Assembly (NCBI GenBank): GCA_030015575.1
Contig: JASDDO010000006.1
Coordinates: 322,324,361 to 322,388,360, forward strand
DNA: 64,000 nucleotides
Direction of reading: 5' to 3'
Source of the DNA: Agapanthus africanus
Taxonomy: Eukaryota > Streptophyta > Magnoliopsida > Asparagales > Amaryllidaceae
Shown: piece by piece, positions 44,000-54,444 of the stretch
How positions within the stretch are numbered: the stretch's first letter is position 1
Layout of the letters: every line of letters begins with the position of its first letter
Position numbers and translations under genes: made by a program
Notes under the pieces: generated by a model
Seen by the model: the letters and a program-made list of their open reading frames with translations, nothing else
What the model was told of the DNA's origin: nothing
Databases searched by the model: none

Positions 44000-46900
44000 T
44001 CACTCGTGATTCTTTCCAGTCACCCCCGCAACAACCTGTGGACATTTCAGAAAAAATTAAGGAAAAACTAATAATAATCCATTACCAAGAAATATTAATA
44101 ACACAGCAAGAGTTACAATCTATAACAGCAACTGTAAACCAAAACCATGTCACAAACATCATCCCCAGACTAAGCATTTCTACATCCAGTTTCACCAGCA
44201 GGACAGAGCCCGTTATGGCATCTTCAATGACACAAACTGTAATATTTTATCTTTATTTCAGTGAAGATTAAATTAATCGAATGGAAAGATGCTTGTCTAC
44301 GAGTTGAGAGCAATCTATAGCTTTGCTATGCATAGAGGGCCACTAATCGAGCTGGCCTGTAAAAGGACACAACTCTACAGATAACACAACTGAAAGGTGT
44401 GCAAAAGTCACAATTTAAGCTCATGCAATAGTTCTGTCAACAGCTAACTGGACCTGCTGTAACCCTCTTCTATAGTCACCAATTAAAGTTAGAACTTGCA
44501 AGCTACAATTTCTTGCATGCGATAAGAGGGCATTAACCTTATAGCTTCTACGGTTAATTGCATGTAAATTTGTAGATTTATAACGTCTACTGTCCTGCGC
44601 TTATAACCCCCAAAAATGACTTATTAGCACCCAACATCTCCAGGTTTTTCTTAAAATGTAATTTAGTTTTCGAATAGAATGACAGTTTACAGTATTGTGT
44701 ACTAAATACACGGGTTGTAACTCGTAGGTTCTGGACAAAAGATAGGTGAGCTGCCTATATGCATCTAATCAAATTGTTTACAGTATGTCTACCACTATAC
44801 TGAAAATTTTCATGATTTACTATAGCTGATTCATCAGGTTAGCAGACCCGCTTAACATGCGAATACCATTTTTTAGCATGCTGGGTCAGAAATGCCACCC
44901 ATTGTTTCCATTTTTCAAAAACATTTAAACATGTTAGGCCTTGTTGAAAGCAGCAGAAACATCAAGTGAGGTTAAATGTTAAGCTACAATTAGTAACTGA
45001 ACTCTTGTTGATGCAATAAAATAGTGAGTACATACATCACGTAGAGCTGGCTGTGGAACTTGCTTGGCCGTTTCAAAGGAATCTAAGATGGGTCTCACCA
45101 CAGCTGGAAGGAAGAGACCTGTACTTGCATAGCAAAATAAACCAAACAAAACGCTGATTAACTGGCATGATAACTTAACTGTAAGAGAAAATATTGCAAT
45201 AATATATATCTAATAGAACATCTTTCAAGAGCAAATAAACATATTATTTAACTTGAGACATAATAAATAGAGAAAAGAGACAGCCAAAGCAGTACAGTAG
45301 TCAATGAGGTTTTAGTTTCTCTCTTTTGACATCTATGTTCAATAACAAAACAAAAATTGGAGAATTACTTTCTTTGGTAACAAGCGCTAGGTTGTTTGAT
45401 TTTGCTCATTCAAGTTATCGGTTATGACGGCTAAGGGATCAGGGCCATCAGGCAGTTCGTTCAATGGTTTAGTGGTGAATGTTGAAAATAAGTATGAAAA
45501 CTAAAAGATTAGTGCTTAGTCATGCATAGTTTAATGTTAAATGTCGTAAGGTCATGAGAAGGACATCGCCCTAGAATTCCCGACAAACTGCGCAGTTCAG
45601 AATAGTAAACTACAGCCCAGGCGTTAATTCGAAATATCAAACTATTACTCTATTAGCAATGAAAGAAAGAACGGGCAATCCCCATTCTACTACTGCAGAC
45701 TTCTTTAGTTTTACTTTTGAATCTAACAACCTTAAATAGGAGGGTAGGTGAAGCAATGGAGTGCTGCACCCTAGATGGCTTTCAGGGGGTTTCAACGAAC
45801 AGCTATACATAATGTATTCTGGTGAGGTTTCGAAGAAAAAACTTAGAACACCTATCAGATGCATAACATTATACAATATCATATTTACTAGTCTAATTCA
45901 GTTAAAAGCATCTCCCTAAGAATCTGAAACAGAAGCGATGCATATCAATATGGAGTTGTTCATGTTGTGCACCAGCCTACATCAATCAGATGCATAAAGT
46001 AATATCAATATCATGACCTAGTGTACTTCAGGCATAAACATCCCCAGAGAATCACAAATAGAATCAAATCAAGTGAATAAATGCTGTGATAAGCAATGCA
46101 AATTCAGGTTCAGACACAAATCACAGTTGTTTCGTGAGTTACTACTGTGATTAACAATTGAAGAATTCATTTATAAATGTACATCAGAAGACAATTTTAC
46201 CATATTAATAGCTACAATAAACTTCAGAAAATATATATTAACACTCCATCCACAAATCTAAAGCGAAATCATGTTATGTGCCTTAAACACCTTCTCTCTT
46301 AAGTTTGAGGACAAAGAAAATACCATTTTACCAATGACTGAACTGCAGGTTAACCATACAGCCCAGAAAGCATCCATACTCTCAGGTTTAAAGGTCTTAC
46401 GAATCATAGAGGAATACAAAATTTGACTGTTAACATAGCTGTTTTGCTACAGTTATTTAACATCGTGCAACTCGAGTTCTTCATTGCCTCATCAATCAAC
46501 ACTGCTTCCCACTCACCTACTAGAACAGAAAGTCATTCTTTCGCAGGCATTCCATGAAAAAAGAGCTTGTCTTGTCTACAAGAATAAAGGGACCAACAAA
46601 ATGTACTATAAATTTATTTCCCCTTTAAATTCTCTATGCTCTCTTGACATGAATCAGGGTACAAGAGGAAGTGGTAGATACCTCTTATCAAGCATAAAGA
46701 ATTTGACCATTGGCTATAAGCTATAGTACTTTACTCCTTTCAAAGCAAATAAATGTGTGATTGCATAAATGGTTTCAACTCTTCTTTCCGACTGACATCT
46801 GAAATAGGGTAATCCTTGCATTTTACCCTGCTTTTTTTCCTCTCTCCTTCATTTAGTGAACATTAACAACGCAATATCGCATATGATTTACGATCCTCCT

Positions 46901-47811
46901 CAATTAGCCTTCCAATATAAAAGACTTCAGAATACAAATTGCAGTATTAGAAAAAGCAACCTGACAATCAATTCATGACCAGCCTTAACAAGCCTTCCAA
47001 TATTAACACTAATTCAAATAGCAGATGTTAGCGGTTTGTACAACCAAGCCTGTTCCCATCAGGTAGAGATGTGCCATGGAGCACATGGCCCCATAAAGAG
47101 ATTTGACAACCTAACATCAACCATGTAAATTTTGTGTTGAATTCATGTCCAGTTCAACCGCTAAAACTCTTTCATCTCCCTTTTAATACATTTAACATTG
47201 CCTAGGACTCCTCTTCTTTTCTCTCACTTTTGCTAGTGTGTGTGCGGGCGCGCACGGCGTTCCTTGTTTCTAATTTTTCATATAAATTTACTTACACGTA
47301 TTTGCTAACCATCAGTATATTAATAATTAAAACCTCACTTCCAATGGATATTGCACCTCGCGTATTCAATCTTTGGCCTACTAGTTCTAAACCCTTTACA
47401 TTTCAATACTTAACAAGTTCTCTCTTCGTATATTCCTACTTGCTCTAGAAAATGGAAACCCGCAATCTATAACCCTTAAGTACTTAACTTTGAACCATAA
47501 GGGGAAAAAATGAATGGATTATAGATGATGACTCAAAAAATAAGCTCCAGAGCAAGCTAGCTACCTTATTCCATTGAGCAAAACAGTCCTAGATCCCAAA
47601 TATCGCACCACAGGTATGCACTCATTATTCATGCTCGATTGAATATAAATAAATCCACATACAAAGCGAAGCAAAAGAAAAAGAAATTAGGGCATATCAA
47701 ATTAGGGTTTTTTAGAGTTGGGAGATGAGTACCGAATCCAGCGATGAGGCAAGAGGCGGCGACGACTGGCTCTTGAACCACGAAGATCTTCAGCCTATCC
47801 ATTACTCCCAT
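44000..47811 (-). CDS. NDUFA3: Mitochondrial complex I subunit, NDUFA3/B9-like, three exons
   Basis: Exons are 47811-47733, 45118-45036 and 44035-44000, with GT-AG borders and matching phases, giving 65 residues. Exon 1 reads MGVMDRLKIFVVQEPVVAAS then CLIAGF. Exon 2 reads LFLPAVVRPILDSFETAKQV then PQPALRD. Exon 3 reads VVAGVTGKNHE and stop. One transmembrane helix covers about residues 15-38. I recognise it as the short plant protein assigned as the B9/NDUFA3-type accessory subunit of NADH dehydrogenase in the mitochondrial inner membrane. The frame is open upstream of the ATG but without another ATG. Introns are 2,614 and 1,000 bp. Site II promoter motifs upstream agree with a respiratory role. 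The gene looks intact. Confidence 0.8.
45119..47732 (-). other. First intron of the NDUFA3-like gene
   Basis: 2,614 bp, AT-rich, with GT-AG ends. No transposon or coding sequence recognised; small frames inside have no protein-like features. Confidence 0.75.
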
Positions 47812-47902
47812 CTCTCTCTCTCCTCGCTTCTTCGTCTTCTTGATGTGGGCTTGGACGACTTCGGTGAGAGACAATGATGAACGATCCTACATCTGGACCC
47901 AT

Positions 47903-47948
47903 TGGGCTGCTTGGGTCCGATTTGCTAATGGATCACATTTTAGGCCCA
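47903..47948 (-). promoter_or_regulatory. Site II elements upstream of the NDUFA3-like gene
   Basis: TGGGCT at 47903-47908 and GGCCCA (TGGGCC on the minus strand) at 47943-47948 lie 90-140 bases before the ATG. TGGGCY site II motifs are known to be enriched in promoters of plant nuclear genes for respiratory and ribosomal proteins. Confidence 0.5.
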
Positions 47949-48102
47949 AACTCATAGGTTGCTTTTTATATGAGAAGCCATGAACATATGTAGGCAGTTT
48001 GTAGTTTGAAAATATTTCCCCAACACTTCTTGTTATTTCACGGTTTAATAGATCAGTGAATTCGCGACATATCCGGTCATGTTCCAACCCTGATGTCTGC
48101 AC

Positions 48103-49617
48103 AAAAATGAACCATCTTAATTTCTCATTTTAGCCGAATCATGCCGTGCATCGTAACATAGCAGTTGATATGATCGAAGCATGGATTGGTTAGTTGAGCA
48201 TATCGTTCGGTTTGTCTCGGCTGGACATGATAAATTCTCGTGGCTATGCCTATAACATGGGTACCCTGGCCATTTTGATTTCAAGTCCTATTGTCTTAAC
48301 TTACATTTAAGGTAAAAAATAATATCTGGTAATATAAAATACAATCTTTCAGTCATGGTTATGTGCTATTCTTGAAATTTTTGTAATCTTGACGAGCCTC
48401 GCACACATCAACTGGACCCAGCGTCCTGCTGTACTCCGGATTCGCCAAAAGATTTGCAGGCCTGCGACCTCTACCCTAAATTTTATTAATTTTTTTGGAT
48501 AGTGAATGATTACATGCACAGACGTGGCTAGCATCATTATCATTCTGAGCCAAATCCTCTTGTTGTGATCTTGAATGACTTTTATCTTACGCTATGAGTT
48601 TTCTCTAATGTTGTAGGTGGTTTGGTCCAATAATTGTACGATGCCATACCTAACCCTAATCCTAACTCTGCTGTGCACCGTGATTCAAGGAGCAAAAAAT
48701 CAAGAGGAGAAGATGGAGCATAAATCATTGTGGTGCCTTTGAAAAGGAACTATGAACAAGAGAAGCAAAAAGACAGAGACATGGGAGGAAAAAGTATGGG
48801 CATGGGGCCTACTTATGTGACAATAATGGAGGAGCTGCTTGTTCAAGCCTTTACTTCCATGCTTCCCTTGATGTTGTCCTATCACCAAATTCCGCTATTT
48901 TTTTTTTCCAATTATTTTGTCACATACATCCCATGCTTTCTAATGTAATTTTCTCTCTCATTTCTCCTTGTACAAGCCCTCGCATCTTTTCACTTGGAAA
49001 GACAAATCTCTGCCAAAGATTAGAATATGACGGGAATATTTAATATATGCAGCTATCATATTTAATTAAAATAAAATATTTGCAAGAAAATAAGTGTGTC
49101 TCTTGATTTTTAAGATGGTTAAGGTCATCGATCCTTTAGATTAGAAAATCCTGTGGGAAGAATAAATTTAAAAGCCTAAAAATAAAGGTTTAAGTAAAAT
49201 CAAATAAAATTAAGAAGATTAATATAGTTAATGAAAACAAATCCATTATCTGATATTTGTTACCGAACTCCTTCAAAAATTGAAACATACCTGATAAATT
49301 AACAACATATCTCTGACATATTAAAACTACATATTCACAAATCTATTTATTTTTTTTGGATATATTATCAATTTTATCACGGGCGTACTTAAAAACATGA
49401 GTATTGGTTAATGATGATTCAGCTCATCATGCATGCACAATGATGTGAAAATAGCACAAGTTATTTATTAGTCATAATATAGTTTTGGATACAAAATGAT
49501 GCCGATGGTAAGTTGATGTCTTACTTTAGCTTATTTGATGCTTTAATTGGTTTTTTTATTTGGTGCTTTTTTTTTATTTAACAACTCCCTAGCACGTTTA
49601 ACTAAGAAGGACCATGT
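48103..49617. other. Intergenic, no gene seen
   Basis: AT-rich single-copy-looking sequence. A 72-codon frame at 48730-48948 (MVPLKRNYEQEKQKDRDMGG) has no recognisable domain and is not claimed as a gene. The short stretch CCTAACCCTAATCC near 48,648 is only telomere-like by chance. Confidence 0.5.
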
Positions 49618-50428
49618 TGATGATACTCATGAGTGGGAATTCCCCAGATCATGACACGTGCTAGATGACGTGTCCCGGGGCTTACGGGATAGGAGCAAAC
49701 ACGATACATTGAAGGCATTCCCCAGACCTTCGCCCCGAGGATTGACCCGAGCTTCGATAGCCTCCCAGAACACTCCTATGCTCGCCTTGAAAATAACCAT
49801 CGGCTCGCCTCCGAGCCCTCATACACGCTGAGCTTCCTCAGCCCTCCCTGCTCGCCCTCAGAACCGAGCCTCCTCGGCCTCCCGCTCGCCTCCAAGCCTC
49901 CTGCCGAGCTAAGCCTTCCCGGTTCTACCGAGCAACCAAAAACGCAGAGCCTAAACGCCTCCGCCATGGCTCGGTGTATCTCGCCAGAAGCGAGATATCC
50001 TCCACCCAACATCCCGTGTTCCACACCGTCGTATCCCCCATTAACGAGCGTATCTCGTCATTAATGGGGGGATCCCGTCATTCACGCAGAAGTAACATCA
50101 GGGGCGTAACCGATGACGAAGATCTCGCGCCAGCTCGCTCCAAGCGACCACTCTAAAACCCCCTTTCTCAGACGACTCGGGTAAAGCATTTTTAATCCAA
50201 CAAGCCGCTACTCTGCTCAAATTTCTCGGCTAACTTGATCGTCGGAGGGTCCACGGTGGTACAACCACCCCGGGACTTCTTTGCAAGTAGCCCGGCTTCA
50301 CCCCAAAATCAACCCATTGAGATCCACACGTCCAAGGAGACAACCTTCAACACCAATCTCAACCCTTCATCAACGCTCGCGACAGACCGACGGAGGAAAA
50401 CATCTGAAGGAGATCCAGACCTCCATCG
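49618..50428 (+). mobile_element. 5' LTR of Tat element W (about 811 bp)
   Basis: It starts TGATGATACTC and is clearly related to the Y LTR (shared GACACGTG, GATGACGTGTCCC, CCGAGCCTCC and GAGATATCC). It ends just before TGGCGCCGTC at 50431. The TATA box seen in Y has decayed here to CTCTAAAACCC. Confidence 0.8.
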
Positions 50429-50430
50429 GT

Positions 50431-50447
50431 TGGCGCCGTCTATGGAA
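50431..50447 (+). other. Primer-binding site of W
   Basis: TGGCGCCGTCTATGGAA, matching the site of Y at 11222 with few changes. Confidence 0.75.
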
Positions 50448-50497
50448 AATTCCAATTTTCTCCACCCATCGAAAGTTGATCTTCCGCTCTCGACTTC

Positions 50498-52110
50498 ATG
50501 GCGAGCGAAGACCGTGACGATCCCAGCACAAGCCACCGCCTTCCCCACAACGGAGGCACGGACGGATCTACTCCCCCTACAAATGCCATCCACGCCCTCT
50601 CGGCAAGGATCGGCAGGCTCGCGTCCATAGTTGACGCCCTTGTCCGTGTCCAAACGATGGGCTCAGCCTCCTAGGTCGTCGTTCCCCCTCCCAGGGATCA
50701 CGACCTCTGCGGAAGGACAGATGACACCGCCCACGCTGGCACCACCGAACAATGTCGTGCTCACTCCGGCAACCGCGGCTCCCCCGCGGTGACCGATTCT
50801 ATGGCCCGCTGAGTGCCACACGACCCCATGCCGAGATCTCGCGAAAGAGCCCATCGCCCCGAGGCCCGCCGCATTCCCGTCCCTCCTGAGGAAGTATCGG
50901 TCAGCTCGCCTGCTCCCAGATATGACCGACACCCTCTCCCTCGATGGGATCACACGAACAGCACTCGCCGCAAGAACTCAAGAAGGACCTCGCCAGGGGA
51001 CCTAAGGAATTTGATAAAATGGAACCGTAGTCGGAGCCTGGCGCAGACCACAAACAGGAAAGGCCAACACTCTGACTGTGCCGAATCCTCAAGGTATCAC
51101 GACCGTCTCGACGCCCTCGAAAAGAAAATCGAGGGTATACATCGGGAGGGTCATCCATCCGGTGAAGGGGCCAGGTACGCCGCCGACTCACTTACGAAGC
51201 CCTTCACCGAGAAGTTACTCACCATACACGTCTCGTCCAGGAACAAGCCTCCCAAGGTGGCCCTCTTCGACGGGAAATCCGACCCAAAGGACCATCTGGA
51301 CGCATTTACGGCGGGTATGAGCTTCCAGGATAACTCCGACGCTGCTCAATGCCGAGCATTTCCCGCCACCCTCATCTGGGCTGGACGGGACTGGTTCCGA
51401 TGACTCAAGCCACGCTCCATCTCTACCTTTGATGAGCTGGCCGCCCAGTTCCTCGGTCACTTCGTCGGAAACAGACGACAGAAGCGAACTGTCGATTACC
51501 TCTTCACCATAAAGAGCAGGGACAAGGAATCCTTTAAAGGATACGTCACTCGTTTCTACAACGCTCTTCTTGAGGTTCCCGAGCACCAGGATAAAACTGT
51601 AATCACCGCCCTAAGGTCGGGTCTTAAGCACAAAGAGTGGCTCCGCTCTTTTGCATTAGCGCAACCTAAGACCATGGCCGAGATAAAAAGTTGGACCGAA
51701 CGAGAGATCCAACTTGAATCTGAGGTGAACGCCAACCTGCCCCGGGACGACCAAGCCGACTAAAAGAAAAGGGTCAGAGAAGAGAAGAAGAAGGTCGACT
51801 GGCCAAAACCATACTCCCCAAAGTTCCTGGAGTATAATCCTCTCAACATCTCCCAGACCGAGCTGTTAGAGGAGGCAAAGGGCGAGCGATTATTCAAGCT
51901 CCCGCCGGTCACCCATAGAGCGGCTAAATGTATCCGGAGCCCGTACTGCGCCTTCCATCGGTCACAGGGCCACCTTACCGAAAACTGCAAACAACTCCGC
52001 GACTATATTGAGGAGTTGATCCGCTCTGGACACCTGGAAAAAAATACCTGCGGGACAAGCGACGGGAAGACAGGGAGCACGAGAACCAGCCCCCTCCCGG
52101 CGAATTAACA
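50498..52110 (+). pseudogene. Gag of Tat element W, with stops
   Basis: The start MASEDRDDPSTSHRLPHNGG matches the Y gag start. Stops are at 50673 (TAG), 50811 (TGA), 51402 (TGA after WAGRDWFR) and 51762 (TAA after DQAD). The capsid-type core missing in Y is present here: KVALFDGKSDPKDHLDAFTA, AFPATLIWAGRDWFR, FDELAAQFLGHFVGNRRQ and KESFKGYVTRFYNALLEVPE. The C-terminal finger reads PYCAFHRSQGHLTENCKQL near 51,955. W is therefore the best template in the window for reading the Tat gag, although it is itself dead. Confidence 0.88.
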
Positions 52111-52333
52111 ATCGGCCAAATCATGGTCGTTTCCTCGGGGTCTACCCGTGAAGCCGGCGAGACTCACTGCTTCCTGCCCGTCGAGGGAACAAGAAACCCT
52201 CCCCAGAAGAAATGCAGGACCACCGAGCCCATCATCTTCACTAATGAAGACCTCCACGGTATATCCTTGCCTCACAACGACCCTCTCGTAATTACGGCAC
52301 GGGTCCACCATTACGATGTTCGGAGGATATTGG
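52111..52333 (+). pseudogene. Start of the protease region of W, cut by a copia element
   Basis: The reading PIIFTNEDLHGISLPHNDPL followed by VITARVHHYDVRRIL is typical of the segment before the Tat protease active site. The frame is broken by the copia LTR start TGTTGG at 52334, just before the expected Asp-Ser-Gly motif. The rest of W is not found in the window. Confidence 0.85.
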
Positions 52334-54430
52334 TGTTGGAGATAGTGCCCTCAAAGTCAATTATTGGATCGCAGGTACGTGATTGCAATGATTGAAGCAA
52401 GACCTATACCGATATGACAGTCTTGCTCGAGATGATAGTTTGCTATCTGGTTTGTCTTTATCATCGTATACATGCTTTAGTTCACTATTGCATGATGATA
52501 GAGCCCATAGGATTCTTGCTTGACTACCAGCAGTATGATGGCGATCATATACGTGGGAGCTGGGGTCTGTAAGCACATCCTTAAAGTGTCCCTAGTCGTG
52601 GGAGTTTCGAGACAGGGCATCAATACTCCAGAGTAGACTAGTGTATACAGTCGAGACCCCGACGAGGGGCGGTGGCCGGTCTCACAAGCCACTGGTGTCA
52701 GTTGGTTCACCTAAGATGTATACAGGTGCTCATTAGGTTATGAGTACACCGGACAGGACTCGCCGGGAACATGCTAGTTGGTATTATACATATCGTCGGA
52801 TGGCAGTTCCCTGGTGACATGTGTACAGGTTAGTTCATTGACCTGAGATCGTCATTTGTCTCATGTGAGTTCCCACTGTGCTTAGATTACTACCCTACCA
52901 CGCTCAAAGGAGTTGTGCAAACAGGTTTTAGTTGGGTACAGTCCCGAGCCACATTGGAGGTAAGTGAGCGGATCGTCGGGGGTTCGTCTCTCCCGGTATT
53001 GGGGGTTGATGTCGCGCAGTGCACGGGTGGCCATCACTAGAAATCCTTGGCCAAGGTAGTGGAGAATTACTGATTTGGATCAGTAGTTTCTCAGGTGGTG
53101 ATGGGCTTCATACCGACACGAATTATCGCGTTATTAGGGGTCTGACTTTATCCACCACCATAGACTCGATATGCGATACTCTTTAGACGAACGGACCGAA
53201 CTGTATATACATTGTCACTGTTAGACTCAGTAGGGTTCATAGATGAGTTCGCTCGTCAGCTTCCCTTCCAATCAATACATAGGCAAACCGTTACGTACAG
53301 CTTGTACCTCTGACGTGCTAAAGGTTATACCCAGTGCCAGTGTGTTGATGAGTCATTAGAGTCCCCCACAGACACTTTCCCAAGTTCGGGCAAAACGTTG
53401 TAGAGGCCGTATGGGTTTATGGCAGGGTTCGGAAAATGCACGTGCGTTTTCGCACGTATCGTTTTTCGGGCAGATAATACTGGTCGGCTTTGGTTTAAGC
53501 CGGATCCGAGTATTATACTGTGTACATATAATATCTTTGTCTCAGATGCATTTGTATTCGATCGTAATACAAATGCGGGTATGTTTATACTGATACGGGG
53601 TTATCCTGAAATTCGTTTCAGGATCACTTTTGGAAGTTGCCAGTTTCCAGTTTTCTATCAGCCGTATTTAACATTCGGTTAAATGCGGATTTATCTTTTC
53701 TTGATGAGGTGAGTCAGTGTTCTAGAAGGTTCTAGAGAGGGTGACAAGGCTTGTGAGTCATTAGGTCATTAATGATGCATTAAATGCTTTTTGTGACTAG
53801 GTTTATGTTCATTGGTTAGCATTTAATGTTTTGTGTGACTCATTCTTTGTGTTTAGGTTATGATAAGCTTCATATCCTTGTGGTCACCCCTCCTCTCTCC
53901 TACCCTCACCTCCCTCTTGCTATAATGTAGCCGGCCATTCTTTTGTGGAGGTTCATGGTTGTTAGAAAAAAGAATAAGGTTTTTGGTGCATGAAAATTAG
54001 AATAGACAATTCTCATTTCACTCGATCCAAAAGGAAACTTCCATAAACGTTCGTCCATAGCTTTGGACGTAACGAGACAAAGTGTTCTACTCATTCTCTA
54101 CTTCATCTTGGTCGTCTCTTGTAGCAAACTTGACGACCGAGTTGCCTCGGTTCAGAGGCGGGAGCCCGTTTAAAGATCCGTCGACGTGGTGCCACCTGGA
54201 CGACGAGACTGGAGATTCAGGAGATCGGAGCAGCCGCAACAAGCGTGGGATGATGGTTGAAGACCGAAGGATTCGGATCATTCGGTATAACGTTTCTACC
54301 CATTTGTAATTTGTTAGTTTAGCTTTAATGGCAGATCTGGGTTACGGTACACGATAGCGCCAGTTTGTAAAAAGTTTTTGTTCCGCATTTGGCGTATGTT
54401 AGACGGCCGGGGCGCTACCGTGGACTTACA
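52334..54430 (+). mobile_element. Copia 5' LTR (2,097 bp)
   Basis: It starts TGTTGGAGATAGTGCCC and ends GGACTTACA, one base before TGGTATCAGAGCC. Its first 347 bases recur at 59865-60211. Length and layout match the 2,110-bp LTR at 368. Confidence 0.93.
53440..53688 (+). repeat. Hairpin chain in the copia 5' LTR
   Basis: The inverted repeats are: ACGTGCG with CGCACGT (53440-53457), CGGCTT with AAGCCG (53485-53502) inside ATAATACT with AGTATTAT (53474-53516), GCATTTGTATT with AATACAAATGC (53548-53576), ATCCTGAAA-TTCG-TTTCAGGAT (53603-53624), and CCGTATTTAAC with GTTAAATGCGG containing one G-T pair (53662-53688). Confidence 0.92.
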
Positions 54431-54431
54431 G

Positions 54432-54444
54432 TGGTATCAGAGCC
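54432..54444 (+). other. Primer-binding site of the copia element
   Basis: TGGTATCAGAGCC, initiator tRNA-Met type, one base after the LTR end. Confidence 0.9.

Noticed and set aside
47629-47874. Longer first exon of the NDUFA3-like gene starting at 47874 and running through the donor
   Set aside because: The upstream codon is TTG, not ATG, and the reading past 47733 is intron; the spliced form gives the family's usual short protein.
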